From Mangrovicella endophytica (GTDB lineage: Bacteria; Pseudomonadota; Alphaproteobacteria; Rhizobiales; Rhizobiaceae), in assembly GCF_002893625.1 (NCBI RefSeq), contig NZ_PKMZ01000011.1, positions 62,001 to 126,000 on the forward strand: a stretch of 64,000 bases of DNA. Direction: 5' to 3'. A program made the translations under genes and the position numbers. Below, piece by piece: positions 1 through 8,862 of this stretch. Numbering within the stretch: position 1 is the first letter of the stretch; each line of letters opens with the position of its first letter. Under the pieces are notes generated by a model. That model had not been told where the DNA came from and ran no database searches. It was given only the letters and a program-made list of their open reading frames with translations.

Positions 1-997
1 GGCGGGGCGCTCGGTCGTTCGGCCGCAGACGCTTCAGCGTGTCGACGAGGTTCTTGGCGTTGCGCAGATTGGCCAGATCCGGCGTTGCCGTGATGACGAT
101 TTCGTCGGCACGCGCGAGCACCTGCCGGGTCCAGTCGTTCCAGACATGCGGCACGTCAAGCGTGACGATCGGCGAGCCGCGCTGGGCCGTCTCGATCAGC
201 GCGCTGAAGGCATCGGCATCGAAATCGTAGGTGCGATCGAGGATCGACGGCGCCGCGAGCAGTGAAAGATGGTCAGCGCATTTCGACAGGAGGCGGTCGA
301 GGAAGACGTCGTCCATGCGGTCGGCGGAGAAGATCGCCTCGGCGATCCCCTGCGCGGGATCCTGGTCGAAGTTGATATTGGCAGTGCCGAAGGGCAGGTC
401 GAGATCGGCCACCACCACATCGCTGGAGAAGAGCTTGGAAATCGCCCAGGAGACGTTATGCGCGATGGTCGACGAGCCGACACCGCCCTTGGCGCCGACG
501 AAGGCGAGCGAGCGACCGAGCGGCTCGGCATCGGGCGCCACGAACAGCGAGGAGATGACGCCCATGATGTCGGCCAGGGCGACGGGAGCGACGAGATATT
601 CCGAGATGCCGTTGCGGATGAGGTCGCGATAGAGCGCGACGTCGTTGTAGTGACCGATCACCACGACCTTGGAGCCGGGGTCGCAGACCTCCGCCAGCGC
701 TTCCAGCTCGGTCATCAGCTCGCCCGGGGCGTAGCGCGACTCCAGGATCACCAGGTTCGGCGTCGGCGCGCTCGCATAATGCTCCGCCGCCGCCCTCACG
801 CCGCCCATATGGACGCGTAAATGCGCCTTGGCCATGCGCCGGTCCTCGCCGGCGCGCTCGATCGGCCGCGCGACGGCTTCCGTCTCGCAGAAGGCCTGGA
901 TCGAGATGCGCGGGATCGGCCGCAGCGCGTCCATCTCCGCCGACGGCTCTCCCATGACGGCGTCAGGATCGCCGGAATGCTTGAAACCCGCATCCAT
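1..997 (-). CDS. cpaE: Tad pilus assembly ATPase CpaE/TadZ (partial, 3' end outside window)
   Basis: The gene runs off the left edge, so only about 332 N-terminal residues are visible. CpaE/TadZ is a ParA/MinD-like ATPase that places the Tad pilus machine at the cell pole or membrane. Residues ~60-150 look like a degenerate receiver domain (VVVIGHYND, then NGISEYLVAPV). A deviant Walker A, GAKGGVGSST, lies at ~168-177 and an ADLDLPFG motif at ~197-204. The start chosen is the ATG ending at 997, which reads MDAGFKHSG and follows a GGGAGA ribosome site. A second ATG four bases further in is out of frame. The gene lies 14 bases after the cpaD stop and is the last visible gene of cpaA-B-C-D-E. 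Confidence 0.92.
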   Translation of the reverse strand, partial: MDAGFKHSGDPDAVMGEPSAEMDALRPIPRISIQAFCETEAVARPIERAGEDRRMAKAHLRVHMGGVRAAAEHYASAPTPNLVILESRYAPGELMTELEALAEVCDPGSKVVVIGHYNDVALYRDLIRNGISEYLVAPVALADIMGVISSLFVAPDAEPLGRSLAFVGAKGGVGSSTIAHNVSWAISKLFSSDVVVADLDLPFGTANINFDQDPAQGIAEAIFSADRMDDVFLDRLLSKCADHLSLLAAPSILDRTYDFDADAFSALIETAQRGSPIVTLDVPHVWNDWTRQVLARADEIVITATPDLANLRNAKNLVDTLKRLRPNDRAPR

Positions 998-1011
998 GCT
1001 CAATCTCCCGC

Positions 1012-1764
1012 TTACCAGTCGTAGTCGGATTCGGTGGGCGAGCGCTCGGATGGCGTCGCCTCGCCGCGGCGGTACTTGTCCAGCATGTCGGTGCGGCGCT
1101 CCGCATCGATCTCGCCGACGCCGCGCGGTCCCAGAAGATCGCGCGGATCGGCGATCTGGGCGGCGAGGTTCTGCTGGCTGGCGCAGCCGAAGTTGAAGTA
1201 GTTCTTGTTGTCCGTGGTATCGCCGAGATCCTTCGGCCAGCGTCCGCAGGGCGCCGTCTTCGCCGCCAACGTGACGAAGGCGAGCCGGATCGGCGTCGGC
1301 CCGGAAAGGCCGGCTGCGGCATAGGGCTGGATGAGGATGCGATGCTGGGCGACACCGCGGGCGCGCAACGTCTTCAGGACGCTGCCCGACACGAGCTCGG
1401 CGGCCGCCTCATTGGTCGAGCCGTGCGGCAGCATGACCCGGATGACCTCGGCGCCGGAGGCACGAAACCGGGCCGCGAAGGCGCGGATGCGGCTGGCATT
1501 GGCTTCCGACAGCCGCGTCTCGGACGAGGCAACCGGGATCTCCAGGTCCTCCTCGGCCTCCGACACGGTGATCGGATGGCGGGTGCGGTAGTCGTCCGGG
1601 ATCGCACCGACCTCGACGTGCTGGACGTTGGCGCAGCCGGCCACGAGCGCGGCCAGGAGCACCGCCCCGGTGGCGGCGGCCTTGCTCGCGCCACGCCTGG
1701 TGGCGCGGCGGCCGTCGGAGGGCGCTACGGTGATCGACACGTTCTCTCTCCTGAAGCCGCTCAT
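1012..1764 (-). CDS. cpaD: Tad pilus lipoprotein CpaD
   Basis: A 250-residue outer-membrane lipoprotein of the Tad secretion system, thought to help the CpaC secretin assemble. A basic N-terminus and hydrophobic stretch end in a lipobox LVAGC (Cys ~44), as expected for lipoprotein signal peptidase. Conserved CpaD features follow: DDYRTRHPI near 59-67, and the peptidoglycan-binding-like region with VMLPHGS. The C-terminal part contains NKNYFNFGCASQQNLAAQ, a strongly conserved CpaD signature. The start overlaps the cpaC stop by four bases (ATGA), so translation is probably coupled. Confidence 0.95.
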   Translation of the reverse strand: MSGFRRENVSITVAPSDGRRATRRGASKAAATGAVLLAALVAGCANVQHVEVGAIPDDYRTRHPITVSEAEEDLEIPVASSETRLSEANASRIRAFAARFRASGAEVIRVMLPHGSTNEAAAELVSGSVLKTLRARGVAQHRILIQPYAAAGLSGPTPIRLAFVTLAAKTAPCGRWPKDLGDTTDNKNYFNFGCASQQNLAAQIADPRDLLGPRGVGEIDAERRTDMLDKYRRGEATPSERSPTESDYDW

Positions 1765-3374
1765 TTGTAGATGTACCCGACGACGCCGTGGTACCGGCCG
1801 GCCGGCAGCTTGGTGTCCATGGCGCCATAGACGCGGTTGATCCGGCCGAGGAAGTTGCCGGCGCCGTCGCTGGTGAAGTTCAGGTTGTCGTCCGGCCGGG
1901 CGAGGTCCTGACGGGCAACGGGCCGCACGAGATAGGGCGTGACGATCACGACCAGCTCGGTCTCGTAGCGCTGGAAATCGCGGCTGCGGAACAGCGTGCC
2001 GAGGACGGGAAGCTTGGAGAGGCCTGGGTAGCCGGAGATCACCTGCCGCATCTCGTCGCGCACCAGGCCAGCGATGACGAGGGAGCCGCCGGAGGGCAGC
2101 TCGACTGTCGTATCGGCCAGGCGCTTGCGGATGCTCACCGCGCCAACGCCGCCGTCCGATCCTCCGGACATGTGGAAGGGGGATTCGAAAGTGGGTTCGG
2201 ACACGCTGGTCCGGACCTTCAGGCTGATCCGGCCCGGCGAGAGCACGACGGGCGTGAAGTCGAGCCCGATGCCGTACTCAACTTCCTTGGTCTTGTACTC
2301 GCGCCTTGGCAGCGTTGCGGGGACCGTCTCGTAGATAGGCTTGCCGGAACCATCGTAGCCTTTGAATTCTGACGTCTCCGCTTTGCCGGGCGAGTAGTCC
2401 TGCCCCTGCGAGATCAGGAACTCTCCGCCCACCTTGAAGCTGGCACTCTCGCCGGAAATTGCGGTCAGGCTGGGCTCGGCCAGCGTCCGCATCACGCCAG
2501 CCTGGTCAAGTGCGCTCAAGGTGGCGTCGAGATTGCCGTTACCGACGCCGCCGGACGCGCCGAGGAAGCTGGCGGAAGCGGCCTTGCCAAGCGCGAAGGG
2601 GTTGTTGATGTTCGATGCGAAATCGATACCGTCGATTGCTGTCGAGACGGCGCCGTTCAGACCCAGCTGCTTGACGATCGAGCGTTGGACCTCGGCGACG
2701 GTGACCTTCAGCGTCACCTGGTCTTCGCCCTGGATCTTCAGGAGGTTGACGATCTGGCTTCGCTGGCGCTCCTCGCCGGCCTGCGAAACGTCGCCGCCAC
2801 CGCCCGAGCCGCTCTGGCCGATGGCGGACTTGATGTACTGGCTCGTCGTCGCCTCGCCGCCGGTGACGTAGATCTGCGCCAGGCGCACGGCCTGCGAGGC
2901 ATCCTGCGGCGTCTGCACAGTGCCGGTGAGGACGACGTTGTCGTTCAGCATCTCGGCCTGCACTTCGGCGGTCGGGATGTATTTGCGGATCGTCGCCTCG
3001 AGGCCGTTGATGTCGCGCTCGATGCGCAGGTCGAGCACGGCGATCTCGCGCCCTTGCGCGTCGAAGATGAAGACGTTGGTCTGACCGATCTGCTTGCCGA
3101 AGATGTAAATGCGCCGGGCTGTCCGCGTGACCGCGTCGGCGACCTCCGGGTTGGCGACCAGGATGTCGTGGGCATCGCGCGGCAGATCGATGACCTTGGA
3201 CTTGTCGAGACCGAGGCTGATCGACTGCTGGGTGCGGGTGACGCGCATCACCGCGTCCTCGGCGAAAGCCGGTGCGGTCGCGATCGGCGCCGCGGCGGTG
3301 AGCACGCTGAGGCCGAGGGCCAGAGCGCGGCGGGAGACGGAGAGGCGATGGGCCTTGTTCGCGAACGTGTTCAT
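1761..3374 (-). CDS. cpaC: Tad pilus outer-membrane secretin CpaC (RcpA)
   Basis: A 537-residue secretin that forms the outer-membrane channel for the Flp pilus. From the chosen ATG there is a signal peptide ending near PAFAED (~38). Next come an N-terminal pilus-assembly domain (DILVANPEVADAV), a BON-like segment (NDNVVLTGTVQTPQDA), and the secretin core. The core carries TVELPSGGSLVIAGLVRDE and PGLSKLPVLGTLFRS, the typical secretin signatures. A GTG fifteen bases upstream overlaps the cpaB stop and would add five residues. The ATG was preferred because MNTF begins a normal signal peptide. Confidence 0.95.
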   Translation of the reverse strand: MNTFANKAHRLSVSRRALALGLSVLTAAAPIATAPAFAEDAVMRVTRTQQSISLGLDKSKVIDLPRDAHDILVANPEVADAVTRTARRIYIFGKQIGQTNVFIFDAQGREIAVLDLRIERDINGLEATIRKYIPTAEVQAEMLNDNVVLTGTVQTPQDASQAVRLAQIYVTGGEATTSQYIKSAIGQSGSGGGGDVSQAGEERQRSQIVNLLKIQGEDQVTLKVTVAEVQRSIVKQLGLNGAVSTAIDGIDFASNINNPFALGKAASASFLGASGGVGNGNLDATLSALDQAGVMRTLAEPSLTAISGESASFKVGGEFLISQGQDYSPGKAETSEFKGYDGSGKPIYETVPATLPRREYKTKEVEYGIGLDFTPVVLSPGRISLKVRTSVSEPTFESPFHMSGGSDGGVGAVSIRKRLADTTVELPSGGSLVIAGLVRDEMRQVISGYPGLSKLPVLGTLFRSRDFQRYETELVVIVTPYLVRPVARQDLARPDDNLNFTSDGAGNFLGRINRVYGAMDTKLPAGRYHGVVGYIYK

Positions 3375-3385
3375 GGCGCGTCCCG

Positions 3386-4213
3386 TCACTTCTTGGTGGT
3401 GATGTCGGTGGTCTGGCCGTAGCGCACGACGCGGATCTTGCCGTTGCGCCCTTCGCCCTTGGCGAGCAGGAAGGCGGCATAGCCTGGGGAGCCCGGCACG
3501 GAGTCGGCGAGCGAGCGCAGCGACAGGACCAGTTTTTCGGCCATCAGCTGCGCCGCGGTGAGCGCTTCGGCCTGCTGGGCATCGACTTCGAGCGTCGCGG
3601 TGGAGCCGACCACGACCTTCGCCCCGTTCTGCTCTTCGATGGTCTGATCGATGGCGAGGACGCGCAGGTTCTGCAGCACGGTTTCGGTGTCGAACTGGTC
3701 GCCCCCCGAACTGCCGTTCTGATCCGTCCGCCGGCGGGCCATGATGATGTCGACATGGTCGTCCGGCAGGATGAAGCCGCCTGCCGAGGTGTCGGCCGCG
3801 ATCTGCACGGCGATCGCGCGCTTGCCGGCCGGCAGGATCGCCGACATGAAGCCGTGATCGGCCTTGATCAGCTTCGCCTCGCGCACCGGCTCACCGGCGA
3901 AGAAGGACTGGCGTGCGACGGAGCCCTTCAGTTCCTCGATGGCATCCGGTCGCTGGCTGCGCAGGATGAAGGTCGGGCCGGCGCCCTCCTCCGGCCACTT
4001 CTGCCAGCCAAGCGCATCGTCGACCGTGGTGCCCATGGCCAGGTCGCGCTCGGTGACGAGAACTTCCGTCAGCTTGATCGGTGGTTCAGCGGGGGTCGCA
4101 GTGATGATGACGGGCTCCGTTGGCTCGGGCGCCGACATGTTCATCACGATGAGGGCCGCTCCTCCCGCAGCGAGGAGCGCAACTGCCACGACGGCGAGGC
4201 GCGCGATCTTCAT
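3386..4213 (-). CDS. cpaB: Tad pilus assembly protein CpaB (RcpC), SAF domain
   Basis: A 275-residue periplasmic protein of the Tad pilus machine, related to flagellar P-ring chaperones (SAF fold). One membrane anchor lies at ~5-25. The SAF region follows (LTEVLVTERDLAMGTTVDDA), then the RcpC/CpaB core with AILPAGKRAIAVQI and GGFILPDDHVDII. CpaB family proteins bind near the secretin and may touch peptidoglycan. An upstream GAAGG supports the start. The stop lies just before cpaC, so cpaB, cpaC, cpaD and cpaE appear co-transcribed. A gap of about 160 bases separates it from cpaA. Confidence 0.93.
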   Translation of the reverse strand: MKIARLAVVAVALLAAGGAALIVMNMSAPEPTEPVIITATPAEPPIKLTEVLVTERDLAMGTTVDDALGWQKWPEEGAGPTFILRSQRPDAIEELKGSVARQSFFAGEPVREAKLIKADHGFMSAILPAGKRAIAVQIAADTSAGGFILPDDHVDIIMARRRTDQNGSSGGDQFDTETVLQNLRVLAIDQTIEEQNGAKVVVGSTATLEVDAQQAEALTAAQLMAEKLVLSLRSLADSVPGSPGYAAFLLAKGEGRNGKIRVVRYGQTTDITTKK

Positions 4214-4372
4214 CCGTTGAACCCTTCAGCGAGGCCCGCACATGCAGGCCCGGTACAACGGTTATCGGCGCAAACCCTCAATGTATGGTTAACGAAGCCC
4301 TATCAATGCGAATGGCATTTAAGAGTTTCGTAGCAGCTGCCGTAACGGCAGACATCAAAGTCCTGCCGATCC

Positions 4373-4882
4373 TCAAAGGACAGGCTGCAAGGCAAGGTCA
4401 AGCCAGGCGCTCGACGTATAGGCAATTAGGCCTGCCGCACCGAGCGCGATCCCGTAGGGGATGCCCGTCTCCCGCTCGAGAAGGTGGTCGACGAAATCGA
4501 TGCCCGTTGCCGGTACCATGTTGGCGCGCGCCATCAGGAGGCCGAGCGTCAGCATGCCCCCAAGGATGGAGCCGACGAAGAGGTATTCGAGGAGGCTCGC
4601 GGTCGGGCCGAGCCACAGAGCGGTCGTTGCGATCAGCTTGGCATCGCCGCCGCCCATCCAGCCAGCCGCAAAGAAGCCGAAGGTGATGGCGAGGCAGAGG
4701 ATGCCGACGAGAAGATGCAGAGCGATCGTCGGATAGGGCATGCCGGTCACGAGGGCGAGCGCCAGGAAGCTGATCGACAGGACGATCGGGATCCGGTTCG
4801 AGATCGTCATGGAGACGAGGTCGGAAAAGGCCGCAAAGGCCATGGAGAACGGGAAGACGACCAGAAGAACGGCAGCTAGCAT
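4373..4882 (-). CDS. cpaA: Prepilin peptidase CpaA/TadV (A24 family)
   Basis: A 169-residue polytopic membrane aspartic peptidase that cleaves the leader of Flp pilins and TadE/F-type pseudopilins. The two catalytic aspartates of the A24 family are visible: one in FSDLVSMTISN (~20-22), the other in the GGGDAKL motif (~77-80). Hydrophobic segments surround both. The length matches the short TadV form, without the methylase domain. An AAGGAG sits eight bases before the ATG. It follows the first pilin gene and leads the cpa genes, so its substrate is likely encoded next door. Confidence 0.94.
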   Translation of the reverse strand: MLAAVLLVVFPFSMAFAAFSDLVSMTISNRIPIVLSISFLALALVTGMPYPTIALHLLVGILCLAITFGFFAAGWMGGGDAKLIATTALWLGPTASLLEYLFVGSILGGMLTLGLLMARANMVPATGIDFVDHLLERETGIPYGIALGAAGLIAYTSSAWLDLALQPVL

Positions 4883-4990
4883 CGTCTCTCTCCTTCTGTG
4901 CCCGGCGTGCTCAGTCGGCTGACATTCGCCGGCTGCGTCGGCGGGCCGATGGCCGGATCGTCTCCAGCCTCGGCCTCACCGGCCACAGGC

Positions 4991-5164
4991 TTACTTCTTG
5001 GTGGTGACGGCGGCGCCGACATCCGTGAAGGTCTGCTTCAGGTTCGTGCCGACCGTGCCGACCACCGTGATGATCGCGGTGCCGATCAGCGCGGCGATCA
5101 GCCCATACTCGATGGCCGTCGCGCCGGCCTCATTGCGCAGGAAGTTCGTAAAGGTGGTCTTCAT
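4991..5164 (-). CDS. Flp/Fap pilin subunit 1
   Basis: A 57-residue Flp pilin. The N-terminal leader is followed by NEAGATAIEYGLIAALIGTA, the classic Flp cleavage region G|ATAIEY with the Glu and Tyr typical of the family, then one hydrophobic helix. The C-terminus (FTDVGAAVTTKK) is identical to that of the second pilin gene. A strong GGAGGAG lies before the ATG. Mature protein should be about 43-44 residues after CpaA cleavage. It is the major-pilin candidate together with its neighbour. Confidence 0.95.
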   Translation of the reverse strand: MKTTFTNFLRNEAGATAIEYGLIAALIGTAIITVVGTVGTNLKQTFTDVGAAVTTKK

Positions 5165-5243
5165 GTGCTCCTCCAGGGGTTCTGTCGTCCCACAGCCCTC
5201 GCCGCGGAATACAGTCAGCCTATCAGTGCATTGTTGCGTTCAA

Positions 5244-5261
5244 CTTAAGCGCGATAGTTAA
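5244..5261. promoter_or_regulatory. Shared 18-bp motif upstream of pilin 1
   Basis: The plus strand reads CTTAAG, six variable bases, AGTTAA. The same arrangement with the same spacing occurs upstream of the second pilin gene. The motif lies 80 bases before the pilin start and contains two TTAA steps 13 bases apart. CtrA, which controls pilin genes in Caulobacter, prefers TTAA-N7-TTAA, so spacing differs here. Binding factor unknown; this is inference from two occurrences. Confidence 0.4.
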
Positions 5262-5395
5262 TGATCGAACGCCATATCTTTACGATCTTGTTTACACTTC
5301 TACCGCCGACACCAGATATTCAACGCCAAACGCGAAGCTTCGGCATGACGCCGCTGCTTCGCGCTCAGTGCTATCTGCCGGGCGTCGTGCGAGGC

Positions 5396-5418
5396 CGGCA
5401 GCGGCATAGTCGCTGCCG
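5396..5418 (-). terminator. Stem-loop downstream of pilin 2
   Basis: Perfect 8-bp arms (CGGCAGCG and CGCTGCCG) enclose a seven-base loop, 17 bases after the stop of the second pilin gene. There is no T-run, so it may protect or pause a pilin mRNA rather than act as a strong intrinsic terminator. Confidence 0.35.
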
Positions 5419-5434
5419 CCGGCCGCGACGCGGC

Positions 5435-5608
5435 TTACTTCTTCGTCGTGACCGCGGCGCCGACGTCCGTGAAGGTCTGCTTCAGGTTCGTGCCGACCGT
5501 GCCGACCACGGTAATGATGGCGGTGCCGATCAGCGCAGCGATGAGACCGTACTCGATCGCGGTGGCGCCGGACTCGTTCTTCAGAAAGCGAGCGAAAACG
5601 TTGGACAT
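5435..5608 (-). CDS. Flp/Fap pilin subunit 2
   Basis: A second 57-residue Flp pilin, too short for most ORF callers. It starts MSNVFARFLKNESGATAIEY and keeps the same cleavage region and hydrophobic helix as pilin 1. From ATAIEY to the stop the two proteins are identical. The DNA shares a 44-base block without mismatch (5022-5065 and 5466-5509), while synonymous changes occur elsewhere. This points to a tandem duplication with purifying selection or gene conversion. AAGGAG lies before the ATG. Confidence 0.95.
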   Translation of the reverse strand: MSNVFARFLKNESGATAIEYGLIAALIGTAIITVVGTVGTNLKQTFTDVGAAVTTKK

Positions 5609-5699
5609 GGGAACTCCTTACAGCCCGTTGTAACAGCACTCCCGTCGACTGTTCCCGTCGATCGGATGCCGCACCCTAGGCCTGCGCAGTTTCGATCCG

Positions 5700-5717
5700 C
5701 TTAAGGAATTCAGTTAA
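5700..5717. promoter_or_regulatory. Shared 18-bp motif upstream of pilin 2
   Basis: CTTAAG, six variable bases, AGTTAA on the plus strand, 92 bases before the pilin 2 start. The copy upstream of pilin 1 has the same form. The surrounding stretch (5700-5800) is clearly richer in A and T than its neighbours and is shared with the divergent gene at 5858. Confidence 0.4.
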
Positions 5718-5857
5718 CGCTTATCTATACCACCGGCCGGCAAGTTAACATCAGCGAAGTCCAAGTCTATTTGCTAAAATTGTCTGCTTAAAGCTTCATT
5801 TACCGAACCGGTGTTAGGCCTCTTGCAGCAACCGGTATTGACCATATGAGATCGCCC

Positions 5858-6316
5858 ATGCGCAGCTCCCTCCCTTCGGTGACGGCCTGCATCGCGCTCG
5901 CGCTGCTGTCCTGGCTGGTCGTGCCTGCAGCAGCAGAGGACATGCTGCGCGTAGAGGTCGACCATGCCCGCGTCCTGAAGATCGACCGCCCGGCCGCGAC
6001 CGTGATCGTCGGCAATCCTTCGATCGTCGACGTGACGGTCAATGACTCCTCGACGCTTGTCCTGACCGGCCGCTCCTACGGCATTACCAACCTCGTCGTG
6101 CTCGACGGAGATGGCAAGGCGATCATGGACGAGTCCGTCGCCGTGCAGAGCTTCGAAGAGAAGACCGTCCGCGTCTACCGCCAGGCCAGCCGCGTGACCT
6201 ATGCCTGTGCCCCTTCCTGCGAACCGACGGTCACGATCGGCGACGAGAGTTCCGCCTTCGACGCGGCGGCGCAGCAATATGCGACCCGCCAGACGATGGC
6301 GACGGGAGCGAAGTAG
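5858..6316 (+). CDS. Isolated pilus-assembly (secretin N-domain) protein
   Basis: A 152-residue exported protein. A signal peptide ends near VPAAAEDM. The rest resembles only the N-terminal 'pilus assembly' domain of CpaC: KIDRPAATVIVGNPSIVDVTV, then LVLTGRSYGITNLVVLD. The corresponding CpaC parts are IDLPRDAHDILVANPEVADAV and IYIFGKQIGQTNVFIFD. No secretin core follows. A Cys pair (YACAPSCEP) near the C-terminus could form a disulfide. An in-frame ATG 12 bases upstream is an alternative start. It is divergent from the pilins and precedes two TadE-like genes, so a role in Tad pilus assembly is likely. The exact function is not known. Confidence 0.8.
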   Translation: MRSSLPSVTACIALALLSWLVVPAAAEDMLRVEVDHARVLKIDRPAATVIVGNPSIVDVTVNDSSTLVLTGRSYGITNLVVLDGDGKAIMDESVAVQSFEEKTVRVYRQASRVTYACAPSCEPTVTIGDESSAFDAAAQQYATRQTMATGAK

Positions 6317-6444
6317 CGGGTCGGCCGAAAGGAACCGGGACGCTAAAAACCGCCGATCAGCCGCAACCCATTCGAAACGGTCACAGGACTAATCTCACCT
6401 GACCCATGCCGCCCCGGCGGCCACTAACAGCACGATCGGACCGT

Positions 6445-7014
6445 ATGAACGATCAGCGACAGACCATGCCGGACCAGGCTTCGAGTCCAAGGAGCCTCAG
6501 GACGCGGGCACGGCTGTTCTCGCGCGACCGCAGTGGCGCAACCGTCATCGAATTCGCGATGCTGGCCCTGCCCTTCTTCGGACTGGTCTTCGCCACACTG
6601 GAAACATCCCTCGTCTTCCTCGGCGAGGTTGCTCTCGATCACGCGGTGGAGCAAGTCGGCCGGAAGATCCGGACCGGAGAGGTCGCCGCCAAGAAGATGG
6701 ACGAGGCGACCTTCAAGAAGGAAATCTGCGACCAGGTCAGCTACCTCATGGATTGCAGCAAGCTGAAGATCGACCTCAACACCTATACCAGCTTCGCCTC
6801 GATTCCGATCCTGACCCCGATGAAGGACGGCGACGTCGACAGCAGCGGCTTCGGCTACAAGCTCCCCGCCGGCGAAACGATCACCGCGCTGCGCGTCTAC
6901 TACAAGTGGCCGATCTTCACCGACGTCATGCGCAAATATCTGAGCGACACCGCCGACGGCTCGCACCTCCTCTTCGGCATGGCGGCCTTCCGGACGGAGC
7001 CCTACACGTCATGA
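6445..7014 (+). CDS. TadE-like pseudopilin
   Basis: A 189-residue TadE-family protein, a minor pseudopilin of the Tad system processed by CpaA-type peptidase. The signature is DRSGATVIEFAMLALPFFGL: a G-A-T-V-I-E-F cleavage region followed by one membrane helix, as in TadE/TadF. The remainder is a periplasmic domain with a Cys pair (KKEICDQ and LMDCSK). The start is uncertain: ATGs at 6406, 6445 and 6466 are all in frame and none has a strong ribosome site. The stop overlaps the next start (ATGA). Confidence 0.85.
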   Translation: MNDQRQTMPDQASSPRSLRTRARLFSRDRSGATVIEFAMLALPFFGLVFATLETSLVFLGEVALDHAVEQVGRKIRTGEVAAKKMDEATFKKEICDQVSYLMDCSKLKIDLNTYTSFASIPILTPMKDGDVDSSGFGYKLPAGETITALRVYYKWPIFTDVMRKYLSDTADGSHLLFGMAAFRTEPYTS

Positions 7015-7628
7015 TGGGCGCCCCGAACCGCCCGGACGCGCGCCTCCCTGCCCGTGTGACGGCCGCAGGCCGACGGGCGCAGGCCGGCGGCGGCACGAGC
7101 CTGCTGGCCTTCCTGCGCGATAAACGTGCGCTTGGCGCCGTCGAGTTCGCGCTGATCGCGCCCTTCATGCTGATTCTCTACATGACGGGCTCGGAGGTCT
7201 CGATCGCCATCACATTGAACCGGAAGGTTCAGCATGCCTCGAGCACGATCAACGACCTGATCACGCAGTCGTCGGACGTGACGACGGACGACGTGAACGG
7301 CATCTTCAATATCGCCGCGTCGATCGTGCAGCCCTATGACAGTTCGCTCCTGAAGGTCCGCGTGTCGTCGATCAAGATCGACGCCACCGGCAAGCAGACG
7401 GTGGAGTGGTCGGTCGGCCGCGGGCTCACGAAGCTCGCCGCCAAATCGAGCTATGTATTGCCGACGCAGTTCTCCGGCTATATCAACAAGTACATCATGG
7501 TGGCGGAGACGGCTTACGACTACACGCCGCTTGGCGGATATGGTTTGACCAACGTCATCAACATGGGCGAAACGTCATATCTGAACCCGCGCCTCGGCGA
7601 TAAGGTCACCTGCGGCAACTGCACGTGA
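7011..7628 (+). CDS. TadE/TadG-like pseudopilin
   Basis: A 205-residue protein of the TadE/G type. After a basic, Gly-rich N-terminus the motif [20 protein letters not shown] gives the pseudopilin cleavage region and a membrane helix (~40-65). A periplasmic domain follows, ending KVTCGNCT with two cysteines. The ATG overlaps the TGA of the upstream TadE gene by four bases, so the two are translationally coupled and probably act together as minor pilus components. Confidence 0.85.
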   Translation: MMGAPNRPDARLPARVTAAGRRAQAGGGTSLLAFLRDKRALGAVEFALIAPFMLILYMTGSEVSIAITLNRKVQHASSTINDLITQSSDVTTDDVNGIFNIAASIVQPYDSSLLKVRVSSIKIDATGKQTVEWSVGRGLTKLAAKSSYVLPTQFSGYINKYIMVAETAYDYTPLGGYGLTNVINMGETSYLNPRLGDKVTCGNCT

Positions 7629-7665
7629 CGCATCGGCCGCCGCGCGTCATGCGGCGGAGAAGCCC

Positions 7666-8862
7666 TTGGGTCGCGCTATCCTCATCGTACTCGACTCCGT
7701 CGGCATCGGCGGCGCAGCCGACGCTGCCGCCTATGGCGATACCGGCGCCGATACGCTCGGCCACATCATCGAGGCCTGCGAGGCCGGCCGCGGCGACCGC
7801 GACGGCTTGCGCAGCGGACCACTGCACATCCCCAATCTCACCGCGCTCGGCCTTCTGAACGCCGCCGGATCCGGCGGCGAGAGCCAAGCGCCGACAGGTT
7901 GCTGGGGCTCGGCCGCCGAGGTGTCGCGCGGCAAGGATACGCCGTCAGGCCACTGGGAGATCGCTGGCGTCCCCGTGCGCTTCGACTGGGGCTACTTCCC
8001 GCACACTGTCCCGGCCTTCCCCGCCTCGCTGATCGACGAGATCATCGACGACACCGGCATTCCCGGCATACTCGGCGACCGTCACGCCTCGGGAACGGAG
8101 ATCATCGCGGCGCTTGGCGAGGAGAGCATCGCGAGCGGCAAGCCGATCTTCTACACCTCGGCCGACAGCGTGCTGCAGATCGCCGCGCATGAGGAGGCCT
8201 TCGGGCTCGAGCGCCTCTTTGAACTCTGCCTCAGCGCCCGCCGCCACGTCGATCCCCTGAATATCGGCCGGGTGATCGCCCGCCCCTTCGTCGGCGAGAC
8301 CGCGGCCTCCTTCCGCCGCACCGCCAACCGGCGCGACTATGCGGTGCCGCCGCCGGAACCGACGATCCTCGACCGGGCTGTCGAGGCCGGGCGCCGGGTG
8401 ATCGCCGTCGGCAAGATCGGCGACATCTTCGCCCATCAGGGGGTCAGCACGGTGCTGAAGGGCGACGGCAACATGGCGCTGTTCGACCGGCTGCTGGAAG
8501 CCCTCGACCAGGCCGCTGACGGCGACCTCGTCTTCGCCAATTTCGTCGACTTCGACATGCTCTACGGCCACCGCCGCGACGTGCCCGGCTATGCTGCCGC
8601 GCTCGAGGCCTTCGATCGGCGCCTGCCGGAGCTGTTCGCCAGGCTAAAGGCCGGGGATCTTGCCATCATCACCGCCGACCATGGCTGCGATCCGACCTAT
8701 CCCGGCACCGAACATACGCGCGAGCAGGTGCCGATCCTCGCCTTCGGCCCCGGAATTGCGGCGCGGGAGATCGGCCACCGCGACACCTTTGCCGATATCG
8801 GGGAGAGCGTCGCCGCGCATCTGCGCCTGCCGGCCGGTCCACACGGGGCGACTTTCCTATAA
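7666..8862 (+). CDS. deoB: Phosphopentomutase
   Basis: DeoB interconverts (deoxy)ribose 1-phosphate and 5-phosphate, linking nucleoside phosphorylases to central metabolism. The 398-residue length fits the family. Metal-binding motifs of the alkaline-phosphatase superfamily are present: [20 protein letters not shown] at the N-terminus, KDTPSGHWE (~91-99), and [19 protein letters not shown] near the C-terminus. The start is a TTG preceded by GCGGAGA; no ATG gives the conserved N-terminus. It is transcribed away from deoA, punA and cdd, whose products generate its substrates. Confidence 0.97.
   Translation: MGRAILIVLDSVGIGGAADAAAYGDTGADTLGHIIEACEAGRGDRDGLRSGPLHIPNLTALGLLNAAGSGGESQAPTGCWGSAAEVSRGKDTPSGHWEIAGVPVRFDWGYFPHTVPAFPASLIDEIIDDTGIPGILGDRHASGTEIIAALGEESIASGKPIFYTSADSVLQIAAHEEAFGLERLFELCLSARRHVDPLNIGRVIARPFVGETAASFRRTANRRDYAVPPPEPTILDRAVEAGRRVIAVGKIGDIFAHQGVSTVLKGDGNMALFDRLLEALDQAADGDLVFANFVDFDMLYGHRRDVPGYAAALEAFDRRLPELFARLKAGDLAIITADHGCDPTYPGTEHTREQVPILAFGPGIAAREIGHRDTFADIGESVAAHLRLPAGPHGATFL

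Noticed and set aside
5292-5639. A 115-codon minus-strand frame over the second pilin
   Set aside because: It is out of frame with the pilin, is Arg/His-rich and has no ribosome site; the 57-codon pilin frame is the real gene.
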